The notes under the pieces are model-generated. The model was not told the DNA's origin. It saw only the letters and a program-made list of their open reading frames with translations, and ran no database searches. Positions 20,540-34,600 of a stretch of DNA of 64,000 bases are shown here, piece after piece; position 1 is the stretch's first letter; each line of letters starts with the position of its first letter. Both the position numbers and the translations under genes were made by a program. The DNA lies in assembly GCA_030062745.1 (NCBI GenBank), contig CP099854.1, positions 13,402,153-13,466,152 of the forward strand, read 5' to 3'. This DNA is from Capitulum mitella (Eukaryota; Arthropoda; Thecostraca; Pollicipedomorpha; Pollicipedidae).

Positions 20540-23500
20540 TATTGTTCAGTCTAACGGCGGGCCCTTTTTTCGACCTATTGTTGTCGTTGAAGTGCTCACT
20601 CCTCCTTTCCAGAAAAAAACATATCGAATACCATCAGGACGCCTCGGCGAACAACCTTTGGCTTCCTTTGGGCTTGGAGAAAGTCTTTGCCCTCTTGGTT
20701 TTGATGATCTTGATGGTGCCTACATGGGTGATGTGGAAAAAATTTGGAGACTGTCCCTAAATTTCGTCTTGTCAATTTCCGGGGTGAAACGCCAGCATTT
20801 TCCTTGGCCATTTCCTCGGGGTGCAGCCATAGTGGCACAAACTTCCGTTATAAAAGGTACCTTCTGCATTGACGCAAGTTGCCGCGGACGGTCCTTAAAT
20901 ATCCCGGCATCTAAGAACGCGCGGGAAATTAACGGACCGGCACCATGGGTTGCCGTGGCTTGGCCAGGTATTTCAAAATTGTTATATATATATATAAGCC
21001 ACAGTCTGCAAACGATGGCCAGGATATTGACGAGATGTTGGGCAGCTTCAATTTTCTCTAAATGAGGCAGTAGGTTGCCTGTCCGGGATAGTTTCTGTTG
21101 ATCTAATCTATCCCCAAAATACAGTTTCTCATCAAATTTTGGCCAATATGTTTTTCAACACTACGCAGAAGTGCAAAAGCTGTCCCAACACAGGCAGAAC
21201 AAACTGCCCCGTTCCCAGATTATTGTCCCGAAAAATAAAAAAAAACCGCCTTAGGTTAAAATATTCGCCTTAGCCCCGCTTCAATGAGGTATCATCAACA
21301 CTCATTATCTGCAGTCTGGACTATACCATGTTGGTGAAGCACATGGGACATGCTCATGGGATGCACAAACCCATGCACAAGGAGCAGCAAGAGTGAAGGT
21401 TTTAATACATGACTGATTAATTTTCTGTTTTCCTTGCGTAAAACTCGGGCTCAGTGAAGGTGTACCAATTAGGTACTGGGATTTTAGCAGGGTTTTCAGA
21501 TCAGGATGACGACTACGGCACTGCTGCACTGTTACCGCATTCATATAAAAATTATCCCACCATAGCGAGACCGCCCTGACCACCAGCTCACCCTTCAATT
21601 TTCTTGCGCTTGAACACGTCAAACATGGTCATCATCATTTTTAACGTGCTTACGATGCAATGAAACGCCTCGGCCGCCCACCAGACAATCGCGGCATCGG
21701 GTGCCGGCGTACCAGTTACGAAACATGCTCGCCAGCGGTCACTAGGTGTGCCTGCAATACGTACTATAAAGTGATGCTTCTAAGTGTGCTCCCACATTAC
21801 TCAGAGATTTAAAATATCCTGGGTTGATAAAATGCTGCTTCGCGAGACTCTCATGCGCAGCGCTTTATGGAATACTCTTCTGGTTACGTTAGTATTCCTG
21901 GTTGTTTTTCCTTTGCATTGGCAAAGGCTTTTGACTGGGGGGAGGGGGCAAATTGTCCGGCTGAGGGGGCATTTGCCCCCCCCCAGTTAACATGTTGAAA
22001 TAGGCCCTGCCCCTAACTCTATCCATTTTGATGGTCAAAAGCTGATACCAGCCTTGGTAACAAATAGCTGGTAAATTTGGTGCGGCTTACGGAATGCATA
22101 CCTTTATGACGTACATCAAGTGTATATCATATGTTGGCGAGCAGCCATTCCTCCTCTCCGCCGGCAGAATGCCACTGACTCCCCTCTCTCCTCCCTGTCG
22201 CCGTCGTCTGGGGGGGGAGGGGAGCAGCCGTTCCCGTCCCGCCGGCCCCCCGGACCCTCCGGCGACGGCCGACGCTCGACGGCGCCCGCTGACGACGGTC
22301 AGCGGAGGTGCGACGCCGCGGTGCGCGGGCGAGGCGTCGCCGTCCTTCGCCTGACGGACGATTATTGTTACCTGCCTGCTCGGTCTTTTCATGTCATCTT
22401 CGCGCATTCTGAATAAGAATTCTCAGCTCTTCAACGACGCCGTTCATGGACTGATCCTCCGGAATTGCATCGCACGATTAACTACGAATACCACATGGGA
22501 AAGAGTGATGTGAGGAACACATGTGTTTGAAAGCCATTCGGATCTATATAAAAACAGCATAGTTTCTTTCATCGCAGACTGTTAACACTAGGGATAAAAA
22601 CGTAATGCTACGCCAAAGCAGCTGGTGAAAGGAGAGCTCAAGATCCGCAACGCGACCAACATTGGCACCCGGGACAATTTTTGCAATATTCGAGCACGAA
22701 AGACGAATTCAACGCATCTGATTTCAACGAACACGCGGCGCGAAAAAGCAGATGCACAAATTGGGTCGACGATCGACAACTGTTGCACACTCTTTAGCAA
22801 CAGATACGTCCAAACGAGCCATTCGACAAACTGGCTCTTATAGCGAGCAGCGGAGCGGGAAACGCTGGGCAAAAACGGCACGTGAATGCCAGTTTCTCTT
22901 GAAAACCTAATTCATAGTGGCTAATTCCTCGCGGAGCACGATAGGAATTGAGCGGCCGTAAGCTGTGAGCGGATCTAAATAGCTGATCGGCTCAATTAGG
23001 TTCTGCCGACGGCCGAAGTTGACACACAAAGTCGCCACACAGCACGCATAAGTACGCTTCGGAGAGATGCCAGTTTAATGTTGCGTGCCTTGTGGTAGCT
23101 TGCACAGTGTTACCGCGACGTTAACGGCCCAGCAGGGAAAATATATGGCCGCCATTTCTACCCACACGTGTCATGCAAGCGTAAAACGCAGGCGTTGCAA
23201 TTGCCGAGAAGTGTGTTAACCCTTGAATTTTACACGAAAACGGCAACCGTTGTTGAGCGCTTTGAGGGTGAACTTTGCATGCGCTTGTTAAGCACGGTTT
23301 GCAGTTTGAGCTGCGTACCGAGTATTGAGCAAACTGACTGGGGTGTCGACATGTCGATCGACGGGCATTTGACTAGGCCACTCGCCGACACCTCATCGGA
23401 CTCTGCGCCATCGTCCGGACCTTCAGCCATTGTAACTGACCTAGCCGCAAATGCCCTTTTCTGCTCGGACTTCGGCCACCTTATTCCGCCATTTGAGGAC

Positions 23501-25215
23501 ACTAACATGCATATGCACAAATGTTTGTACTGAAACGGAAATATTTACGATTTCCGTCCGAAAAGAGGGAGGGGGAGAGACTTGCTGGCCCGGGTTTTGC
23601 AAGGCGGGGCATGGCCCCGATGGCTTCCACCTGGACCTGCCGGTGCCATCCAATGTCAATGCTCACCAGGGAACTCAAACTGAGAAACAAATAAATATGT
23701 CATCGTTCACTGTTACAACGAGGGAACTCGAGCCAGAAAGCAAACAGATACGTCACTGCTCACTACGAAACTCGAACCGAGAAACAAACGGACAGGCACG
23801 ACCGAAACGACGTGAGTGGTTTCGCCCGGCGTGATCCTGACGACGTCTTGACCAACATCGTGATCCCATGGAGAGCTTGTTAAAACCGACCGTCGGCATG
23901 TGCTGCACCGCTGGCCACTTAACCCTCGCCCGTAAAGGGGGGAAGAGTTGACGCATCCCTCACTAACGTTTTATGGAGACAACTTCTTAACGTTTTGCTT
24001 GTTACGTCTTTGGGGCATCTTTTCCGCATCCTATAGTGGAATACGTTTTCCTCTACGTTGCCATGTTAACGAGTTGTGACGTATAATGTGAACTATGTCA
24101 ACCGTTTTCGCGCGTGGACGCGGCCAGTTTACAACAGTCTTAATTTTGCCTCACTGCAAGATGGTTGGAGGGCACAAATACAATAATAAATACATCAACA
24201 GACTCAAGATCGTGAGACGTATAACACTACACATAGATTTAGTAGGCTGACACTACCGGGATTAACGAGGGTGTAAACTGGGGTCGTGAGCAACGGAGGA
24301 AAACACGTTACCGTTTATCTATGCAAACGCGATAGGAAACAGTTGTCCGCAACACAACCCATATATTAAATTGCTTTGAGTGCAAGGAATCGAATGGTGT
24401 AAATTCGGTGCAAATTATCCCTTATTTCGTCAAACGAGAGCAAAATGCTGAGAACGCCTGACGTTTGCTCCGACGGGCGGAGCGGCGCCGGCCACGGTGT
24501 GGTGAGTGAACAATATCTCGGAATGCCTAAGACTGGATTTTGTGCTGGGTCAGCTAAAAAACGTCTTAAACACACCTACGTCACGATTTTTAACTAATCC
24601 GAGATGATTCTAGGTCACTGGCTTGACATGGCTTGGGTGATCTAAGATGACTGGATGACCTAGGACGACCTTAGTGTCATTCGACAATATTGTTAGTTAA
24701 TTCAGATGCTGCATTGGACTTCATTAACTACAAAAAAACACTTCTGCAGCTCCGAGAACGCATTTAAGCCTCTGACTCCGCTTGACAAGGATTGATCTAG
24801 CATGACGTGGATCGGACTCCATGGGCAAAATGCGATCGCGTGGGGTGCAGATGGACTCATAATTGATTGACAGACACTGTGATATCCGTATCGTTTCATT
24901 ATGTTTTATTCTTTGGCGCTCAATGTGCTCACACTCGGAAAATGCTACATTTCGCCAATTTTCGACTTTTGACCCGACCTGGAAGGTTACTCGTTCTGAG
25001 ACCTTAAAAAGGGATACCAGTTGCGCGATTTCGTCACGCACAATACGCTGTTTTTTTCGCGACGCTCTAGTATGATAAAGCAATGGCGGGGGTCGCACCA
25101 CCCCACCCCCTGTACGTCCGCGTTACGCAGAAGCCCCTATGCGGACGAGGGTTAATGGCAACAACCACACATTTGCCACTCTTGGAATATGACGCAATGC
25201 ACTTTTTTGGTTTGA
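20540..25215. other. Intergenic interval, nothing recognised
   Basis: Open frames of 60-180 codons occur but none has recognisable motifs or splice context. Features seen: a short (TA) run at 20983-20996, G/C runs at 21940-21990, a GC-rich patch at about 22190-22350, and short AGGTCA-like motifs. Some frames at 20540-20840 may be the decayed beginning of the adjacent repeat ORF. Confidence 0.55.
24905..24910 (-). promoter_or_regulatory. Candidate polyadenylation signal for the DEG/ENaC gene
   Basis: AATAAA on the minus strand, about 670 bp after the channel stop codon. Confidence 0.3.
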
Positions 25216-25443
25216 TCATCCTAATCCGTTACGCTGCACCAGCTTCATCCAGATACGTTCGCAGCGTTCAACGACCGTCGCCAATGCTGCTTGGCGCACC
25301 ATCTGGGTCTGAATTCTGTCTCCGGAAACTGTTCTGGCCGCACAGTTGTTCCGCCGCTGACGTGTCGGACGCCCCCGACGCCTGGCCTGGTAGCTTGCCA
25401 GATTACCATAACCATACTGTTCCAAAACATCGTCAGGTAGCAA
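25216..25443 (-). other. Unassigned open frame downstream of the DEG/ENaC stop
   Basis: 75 codons, basic in the middle (QARRRGRPTRQRRNN) and helical near the end (RQAALATVVERCERIWMKLV). It lies on the same strand 140 bp after the channel stop. It could be 3' UTR, an alternative last exon, or chance. I found no family match. Confidence 0.25.
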
Positions 25444-25580
25444 GGCTTAATTAAACGGCAAAGCGACTTAGCTGCCAAAGGTGAAGAGAGTGGTAACCCG
25501 GTCCGTCAGGTAATTCAGTTCCCGAACGGGATCTGCATCACCACTTTAACGCCGCGCGGCTCCTCCGGCGCCAGCTGACT

Positions 25581-25793
25581 TCAGATCGAGATGTGCGCCT
25601 CGGGGGCGAACATGGCGGCCTCTGGCGCGACCTTGAGCTCCGCCGACCTGACGTGGATGGAGGAATTGCCCGCGGCGTTTCTGCTCTTCATTCGCCGCCA
25701 GCAGCGTCGCGCTGCACTCTCGAACAACTCGAACAGCGTGAAGATGGAGGCGCCGAGCAGAAGACCCAGGTTGCCTCCGATGTCAGACACCAT
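25581..25793 (-). CDS. DEG/ENaC last exon: TM2, selectivity filter, cytoplasmic tail
   Basis: Starts after the acceptor CCCGGCACAG with MVSDIGGNLGLLLGASIFTL, nearly the family signature LLxDIGGxxGLFxGASIL. The tail of about 45 residues begins with the basic stretch RRCWRRMKSR and ends HISI before TGA. Tail sequence is lineage-specific. Confidence 0.92.
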   Translation of the reverse strand: MVSDIGGNLGLLLGASIFTLFELFESAARRCWRRMKSRNAAGNSSIHVRSAELKVAPEAAMFAPEAHISI

Positions 25794-28700
25794 CTGTGCC
25801 GGGAATGTCGGCAGTGAGAGGCGAATAAAACATCGGCCAGAACAAAGCAGAGCGAAGCCCATGCGCGGCTAAAATGACGGCGAGGATTTTCCAACAGAAA
25901 TATTGCGAAAAAACTATGGGACGACGTGAGAAAAAAATCTAGATAGGCTTGGTCTGGAGTCATTGTCAAACGGATATACCCAACCGTCTCGTGATCAAAA
26001 CCTTGATTTTCCTTTCAAAATGCCATCGAATGCGTTGAATACCTGTTGGAAATCGTAGGCCAACGTCTGCTTGGAGACGTAGAGTCCTTCGTTGATGCTC
26101 AGGGTCAGGAAGGTGAAGTCCTGGTTGGAGCGGTCGGCCATGGAGATAGTGACCCGGTCGATGTAACATTCCTTTGGACAGCGGCGCTTGCATGATTCCT
26201 CGATGCTGAAAATTGAAGTCGTCTTTGTAATTGTAATCTTTGTATGACACGATGTAACGATTATAGATTATAGACGATGTAACACGATTATAGACGTATG
26301 ACAGCACACAGCTGGCTAGGAGAGGTCCAGATGGCTACGTCCTTAGACGCAGACCGGTTAATTCGCGCCACAAAATAGACTTTTAAAGATAATAAATAAA
26401 TACAATAAATAAAGACAAATAGACCCTAACCCGAACATGGGACATTCGGTATGAAATTCGCAGTCTATGCAACAGACTCGACTTCGCAGGACACCAAACC
26501 CGAGCATCGGCCTTCCTGCCTGAACACTCAGAACACTGCCTGAACACTCAGAACACCGCCTGAACACTCAGAACACCGCCTGGACACTCAGAACACTGCC
26601 AGAACACTCAGAACACTGCCTGAACACTCAGAACACTGCCAGAACACTCAGAACACTGCCTGAACACTCAGAACACTGCCTGAACACTCAGAACACCGCC
26701 TGGACATTCAGAACACTTCCAGAACACTCAGAACACCGCCTGAACACTCAGAACACTGCCTGAACACTCAGACAATCTCACAGCAAAACGGAAAACTTAA
26801 AACGATGTCAGCTCGCACGGCTGAAAACTTCCGAAAATTGTTGCGAGAGTATGAAGAGGAATTCAAACCATCGTCTGCCATCCATTGCCATAGGTTTAAC
26901 GCTAAAATGTTTTCAAACTGGGGGTCCAGACTAGACCCTCGCAGGTCCTTCCCTCCCAGGATCCTCCGAGCCCTCTCCCTTCCCCGGATCCTGTGGGCTC
27001 CCTCCCTCCCCCGGATCCCCCGGCCCGTATCCAGGTTCTCCAGCCACGCCGCAGGCCGCACGGCGCGGCAGAGGCCTCTGACTGACCCTTTAAGCGCGCG
27101 GTAACGCCGGTTCTGCTGCAGCGCCTCGTAGGTGAAGTTCCAGACGACCTCGGAACGAGAGACCAGCCTGCTGTAGAGGAAGAGCTGCCTGAAATCGTCA
27201 CGGCTGCTGCAGACAGGCAGATGGCCGGCCATCCAGGGCAGCCGGCAGCCCGGCCCCAGTCGGGCCAGCTGATCGAAAAAGCACGACCGGATACACTGCG
27301 GGCACGGCGAGGGCCAACGGCCAGAAGAAGTCACGACAGGGTCAGGGTGGGGTCAGGATGGGGTCAGGACGGTGGTCAAAATGAGTCACGACGGTCCGTG
27401 AGAGATCAGAGAGGAGATGATAATGGGTCATGGCGGGATCAGAACGGGGTCATGGTGGAGGTCAGAAGGGCCCAAAGCGGAGTCACTTAGAGATAAAGGT
27501 GGGGTGCAGGGGTTAGGGCCGGGGTCGGTGTCTGGGCAGGGTCAAGATGGCGGGAGGAATAGGGGTCAGGACGGGGTCATAATGGGGTAATGGCGGGGCG
27601 TACGGATTAGGGGGTCAGTGACTTGGACGAAGGAGGGAGGGACGGGGGCAATAATGGGGTCAGAGGGCGTCTGAGGGAGACGCAAAAGGTCAGGGAGTAG
27701 GCGGGTCAGAGCCAAATAATAGGAGGCTGGGAACGCAGATCGTCACAGATGATTCTTAGTCTCCCTTCGTTTCACTTTCGGCTCTCTGTCGCTCCCCATA
27801 TGAATATCACCCTCGACTGGATGATCTATACTAGTTCACCTTGTTCTATTTTTCGCGTACCAACTGCTTTGGAGTCAACATTATTGCAGGGAACGCCAAA
27901 AACAGGAAAATATGCCGACGCCCACTCTGTTTTCATGTTTAAATTTCAATAATAATACAACTTACTGTCCTGATACCTTACCTACAAAAGCTGTGCCTGA
28001 AAGTTATTGGGCTCCCCTAAGATAGACAGGAAGAGTAACAGACTGTTGAGTCGAATCTGACTCTACAGTGTGGCGCAAAACTGAAAAGGGCTATTGCAAC
28101 ATCCAAAAGCAAATTATTAAAAAAGGCAAAAGCGTAACAAGTCTGAAAATATTCGCCTTCAGCGGATTTCTGGGCATAAAATTTAGGTTTGACTGAAAAT
28201 AGCCAACCTAGAAGTTTTTGGGACCCTGATTCGAAACATGCCATTAGTACGCTTGAGATCAGCAGGTCTTCGTTTAAAACCTGATCTTAGCCAAATTCAC
28301 GCCACAACTCCACTGTACAGCTCTCGTGGGAGGGCCGGGGCTGAGAGCAAGTCTGTCGGCTCACGTTGATTCTGGAATATTCCTGGTCGTCCCTGCACGG
28401 GCGCTGGTCGGTCGGCAGGCGGATGTCCAGGGTCCGCTGCACCTTGAACGTCTGCATCTTGCCGATCTCGAGGTAGGCCCGCTGCGGCGCCCATACGTGC
28501 TCCCAGTCTGCGGCAGCGGGAGGCATGCTGAAGAGGCCGGGGCGTACACTCACGAAACTCTGCACAGCGATCATCTCTCGACACCTAACACTCACGGATG
28601 GATTGTTTAACTATATTTGCATCATTTCATAATTAGTCGTTAAGATGTAGAATTAATAGTCCTAAAGTAACGTTTATGATATGTTTATCACATGATTATG

Positions 28701-30971
28701 AACGACATAATGAGTTACCAAATAGAAGCTCATATCGTCCAAATCTGATGTCCGAAAAACATAACGTGATGCGTCGACACTGAACTGGTAGCTCGTCAGT
28801 ACCATGGAACTCAATATTGCGGAACAATTTTTGCTGCACGTCTTATACTCTCACAAAGACGCAGGCTTCCAATGATGCTACATTTGAGCGCAGAGGCGAC
28901 GGGAGAAGGATCTCGCTCCGGCGAACCCTCCCGCCCGGCGTCGCCGGCACAGCTGTCTGCTCTGCTGCTCTGCTCAGGTCAGCTCTTTCACGGTTCCGAT
29001 CCGCCGGCCACACACATGGGCCCCGGAACATTTTTCGCGGGAGGCGCGGCCGGCGGGGTCCGCCGCGCCGGAAGACGCCGAACCTGACGCTGATCCTGAC
29101 GGCCCACACAAGGGCCGCCGCGCCGAAAGGTACAGGCCCGGCTCCCCGGCCGGACGACCCCCACCGATCCGCACCAGTGTCGAGCTGCCGCCGGCCGTTC
29201 CCATCGAACGGAATGGCCGTTTCGTTGGGAATAGTTTTGGTCGTGGACACAGAAAAGACAGAAATTGAAGCTTTTGCCAGACAGGTTGTTTCACCACAAT
29301 AGTTCCAAACGTCGCGAATTACCCACTGTTTTGCACTGGTCACCGTGTTAGAATAAGTGTTCTTATTTTCGGATAAATTCGAACCAATTTCCGACCAAGT
29401 CATGAGAAGGAAGCCATGCGAGTGTCCAAGATTGTCCAAGATCCAAGTCTATCCAAGAAAATTCCGATAAAAAAACGACTGCTTCCGGTTCGCAAACAGC
29501 CAAGGTTACATGTATCGCGCGTTTTTTTTTTATAAAGATGACCTACAGTCATCGCTGAAGAAAGCAGGTGGGATGAAGTGAACATGTCTTCCAATTTTTT
29601 TAGGCATATACGCTGGTCATAAGGAGGAACGCATGAGTACTTAAATGCTATTCCATAAGCAAATGCCCTCCCCCTCCCGCATTCTTGCATCTTTTCGTCT
29701 TGCACCTACGCTTTTGCTTACAGATAAACTAGCTAAAAATTAGACCATGGGATGCGATCGCTTTTGAAACCAAAATGTGCGTTTTTCTCATGTGTGGTGC
29801 ATGTTGCGTAATGTTCCCAATATTAAATTTGAGTGACATGCTGTTCTTAAAGAATGGCCACTGCTCGCAATTTCTCCATAGTTTGGCAGCTCTTCGGGTT
29901 AACGGGAAGTCATATGACAACAAATGCGGTGCATCTTCCTTCGTCATCAGGCAAAATAGGACTGACAGCATTAAGAGGGAAATCTGTGTGGCGTAATATG
30001 ATAAATAACACGTATGGCTGGTAATCCAATCATTTCATGCAAATAAATAAGGTGGGTTCAGTGGTTGGGGGCAAATAAGAAAAAAACAACATGCCAGCAT
30101 ATTTGCTGGGATGCAGTTATGTTACAAGCCAATGTTATGGGGAAAGACGTGCTTGAGCCATGTCCCAAATCATGAATGTCAGTTTGCAGTTCGCAGGTGC
30201 TGTAAAATTGTTATGAGTTATTTGCAAATTATTAGACCGGTTTCTGGTTTGTGGTGCTATAAGACAGTTGTGGGCCTTTCATAGGCGTAACGTTGTACCT
30301 ATATTTCTGGTGTGCATGAACAACCAGTACCCTTAAAACTGAACATTGTGCCTGTGGGCAATCCATGAGGAAATGGACCTAAATACTGGTTGAGCATTCT
30401 CAGCAGTCCCGTAAAACTGCATTTATGAATCGTCTGCTATTCGTTAAATATTACATTATATATATTATGTTAAATGACCTTAAGTGTAGTCTCTTCCTTT
30501 GTTCTGGCAAACGGTGACATAATATATTGTGTTCTGCTTGGATATAATGTTAGCATTAAAACTGCAACCACCATGATGCGTTCCAGTTTTCCCTTAGAAA
30601 TCCATAAGGATTGGTCTGACCAGTACCAGTAGTTGGTAGATTGGTCTGATAGTAGTTGTTTCACTTGAAGTGTATGTAGTAAAGATGTGAACATTTAATG
30701 CGTGGAACTGAATTAAGTTTGCAAGGATGCAGGAGCCTAGACAACCATGGTGTTGAGTAATTTTCAAAATGATAGTTTTGTGCCATGCTTGAAGCTGAGT
30801 TTATAACTGGCATATTAGGCAACATCTGGTTGTGCCACATTGTTTATTGGCATTTGGCTTGCAACATGACGTCCAATTTTGTTCAGAGAAATAAGTGCTC
30901 TGTCCAAGAGATTTCCAATTCGAGAATCGGAAACCTTGGAAAATTTGGGATTGGTATTCCGATAATCAGCA

Positions 30972-31024
<53 letters not shown>

Positions 31025-31640
31025 TCACACAGAACAACACCTAATCACTTGCCTCGTCGCACCATCATCTGGAACATAAAGATCCTGGCGAGGGCAACGG
31101 ATAAACGGCGGCTGGCGGCTCTTGAAGCCATAGTCATTTAGGACATGGACCCACTAATTAACCGCCAGGTTAACGCGCGCAGGACCTGGCAGTTGTCCGA
31201 AGGGCCGCCGTGAGGGCCTAGATTGTGAACATGTGAATAGGTTCTGTAATGATTATCCGTTTATTGTTTCAGCGCTGCTTGTCCATGTTTAATTATGTGT
31301 GCGTACCGGAAGATCCGTGTCGTTGTTCACTGCATGCTTTGCTTTTTTAACTTAAACCAGACAAATGTTGTTGACCCATACTTATTTCTGGAGGGGTCTG
31401 ATGTGTAGACGAAACGTTACACCGATAAAATATGATTTTTCGCTTGTTCTTTATATTACAATGAACGTTGTCAACTTTCTGAAGGGACATTCATTGGAAA
31501 CGAAAAGACTTGCACGAACAATGGAAGCCACATCAAAGAAGATCATGACTACCAAGTCTGCTGTAGTTTTCAACAAACAATGTATATATAGCGATCTGCC
31601 TCCTAGCTTTATGTACACACACACACACACACATATATAT

Positions 31641-31696
<56 letters not shown>

Positions 31697-34600
31697 CATA
31701 TCTTCTGTAAATCGTTTTATAGGTTAACTACCGTCCGTCAAAACAAAGTGGCCAAAATCCATTGAGAAACTCACATTTGCGGAGAGGTTATGTTGTGAAG
31801 CCCCTCGATCTGTCCCCTCCCAAAATCATTACACAAAACTACACGCTTGACCATGGGGCGCCCCGTATTGTTGAAGGGGCCTTCCTCAGCTTTAGGGACC
31901 CTGAAAAAATCCTGGCCACAGCACTGGGAACATCAGTACACCAATCGCAACAGAACATCAGTTATTACGATCGGCCACGTCCGTCGTTTCGACACGCCTT
32001 TCGCGACAATGCCTCTCAAGACAATGCGCTCAAAAATGCCCATATCAATGGACGTGCCACTGTGTAACAAAGTTTACGTTACTCCTTTATAGTCCCCGTA
32101 TGAAAAAAACTTGAAGTTTCAATATTTGCTAGTTTTTTTCTAAATTGCAGAGGTTTCCCTTCAAAAACCTTCGGTTTGGAAGACTGCCTAAGGCTACCAG
32201 ATGCCTTCAACTCTAGTTCCCACAGTCGGCACCGAAGGGAATCAGACAAAGACGTCTGAGAACTCATTGACGCCTCGAGTATATCAATTGTGCCGCAGTA
32301 CCGCTAGGTGAATCGTATCTGTAACCTTAAACGATACTTCCTTTTTCTAATCTTAAAATAGCTTACATCCGCGGAAACTTCTGATCTCTTGCATCCGCCT
32401 TACATCAGCCAGTTCCGTAAATCGGTGCGTTCTCACGCTCGTTCATTGGCTAAAGCCTAGTCTTTCCAGAATTTTCGGATTGCAAAACGCCGCCTGATTG
32501 GTTGTATATGATATCGTAATTGCACCATCCCCTTTCATCATTTCCGTTTGTAGGTAATACATAAGCAGGGCCGGTTTTCGCTCAGTATGTATCGATCTAC
32601 GTATCTATCGACTCAATATGTGGTGGACCTCGTGACGCTCGTGACGTAGTTAAGTGCTAGTGTTGTGCGTGGTCAATGTTTGACGTCAGGAATATAGTTG
32701 GTAGAAGTGGAAGTTCTCTGAGTGTGACGAATAAACGAAGAATTGGCAAGAAAAACTTGTGAAAAGAGAACTCCTGAAAAAGAGAACAAACTGGCACAAA
32801 CGAGGTCGTCAGTAGTCAAACTGTCACGCCAAGCAGGAAACTCTGCTATGCACTGCTTTCCACATTCACGACACACCCCTCCGTATTGAAGCTGGGATGT
32901 CATGACAGTTTACACCTATCGCTCCAACACCGGAGATATTTATCGCCCCTGGCGGGTACGCCGGGAGAAGAACGTGTTTTAGGAGCTGAATTTGAATGAA
33001 CGGTGCCAAGAACACTTGCATGATTGATTACAAATTGCCACCTGCTGGGTGGAAGGGGGTGACTAGAACTCAAAACTGTCGCAATCAAGTCTTTCCAGTT
33101 ATTGCCATAGGCCCTGCGCCAGTCTTCGAAAAGAAGGGGCTAGATCTGCACATCCCTTCCCCCATCTTCAGCCATATTTCTTTCAGCTTTCAGCCCCCAT
33201 CTTTAGATGCAATACTTAAACGGCGTTGGTAACCTCATCGACGTCGTCTTTGAGTCTACCACTTCCCGACTCGGACCAGGCTGACCTGTCTCGACCGTCC
33301 AACGCTTTCCGCTGCTCGCACCCCCCGGACCTTGCGCGGGCTCCGCCTACCGAAGTAAAGGTCCTTGGCGGCGTGCACGTAGAAGACCCAGTGGGCCCTG
33401 GAGCAGTTAGCGCACTGCTGCGGCCTCAGCTTCAGCATGAGGCCTCGCTGAACGCCTTCAGCCAGCGAGTCGTCGTACTGCACCGTGTGGCACTGCCCGC
33501 CGTAATGGTACAGGCCGCTGCGGATGTCCTTGGCGTCTGTGGAGAACAAGGTTTGGCGCTGATACCGGCCCCTGATCGGCAGGAACGGATCCAGAGGGGG
33601 ACTGGCCATGGTCCCTGTTGGTTGGAAAGCCGGGAGTCAGCATATCTTTTTGCCTCTACCTATTTTCGGACGGAAACTTTAGACATGTTGTTTTTGGAAA
33701 AAAATACACTTACATGCATGTGAGTTTTCAGTCACTTGAGTTTTTCTACATATTTACATTAATCTACATGTAAGTTTTCAAAGTTGCGACACAGCGAGGC
33801 CAAAAAGTTAACATTGGGGGTAGGCTAAGCTACACGGATGAAAGTCTGTCTACCCTCGCCTTAGAACATGCTCTGGGTTCGCGAGGGATGCTCAGTGACT
33901 CGGAGGACAGAGCGCTGATCTCTCCGTCCTAGTGGGAGGGTGTGAGTCGCCCCGGCGCTCCGTGTTTGGTGCGCAGGTCAGCTCGCAACCGACTAGACAA
34001 GGGTCAGGCTGACTGTCACACAAAACTGTCGCACACCCGACGGCACGTCAGACCTCTGCCACCAAATCAGACCGGCTGCCTGGCACGGAACGATCAGTGA
34101 TGCTCTCCAGAAAACACTCCGCAGGTTTTGTTGAGCACCGACTCTGATGCCAAACACATCCTTGGCAAGCTGTAGGTCTCCACTTAATAAAAATAACAAC
34201 ATCTTCTTTCTTACAAGCTTTTAGGCCTTCCTTTATTCCAGGCGATCACTAAATAGAGGACCAGAACAATTCTGACTTAAACAGCGCCCGCCACCTATCA
34301 CTTCAAATTACTTGAGGGTTTCACTAAAATCAGCTTTTCTGGCACTCGATAAGCAGACTCTGGAAAAAACAAGAAACTACAAAGGAGCCTCGGAAATTCG
34401 GCAATCCAGCGCAATAATATCATTTCAACCTCGAGCACCATCTCATTATCGGTATTACTGCTCCTCAACTAAATTAATTGATGCATTAAGCCTGGCGAAT
34501 GGGTATAACGCAGTATATTCAACCTTCACCAGTTTCCGTGTTTTACCCACCTTAGCACGTAGTTACACCGACCAACGACGCTATTCCAGTAACCAAAAGC

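Larger units (their letters stand above)
28508..33350 (-). other. DEG/ENaC intron (4.8 kb)
   Basis: It contains a CpG-rich patch at about 28900-29200 (open on both strands, no motifs), (TA)n at 30974-31021, a retroelement C-terminal relic at about 31045-31195, and (AC)n(TA)n at 31614-31694. No further channel exon is needed or seen. Confidence 0.65.

Noticed and set aside
22087-22416. GC-rich frames of about 100 codons on both strands
   Set aside because: No recognisable domain, no splice context; composition alone explains the open frames.
26517-26771. CRISPR-like array
   Set aside because: Contiguous 20-bp tandem repeat without spacers, in a eukaryotic intron.
28817-29439. 161-codon plus and 198-codon minus frames in a GC-rich patch
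   Set aside because: Low-complexity composition, no motif, and the channel alignment needs no exon here.
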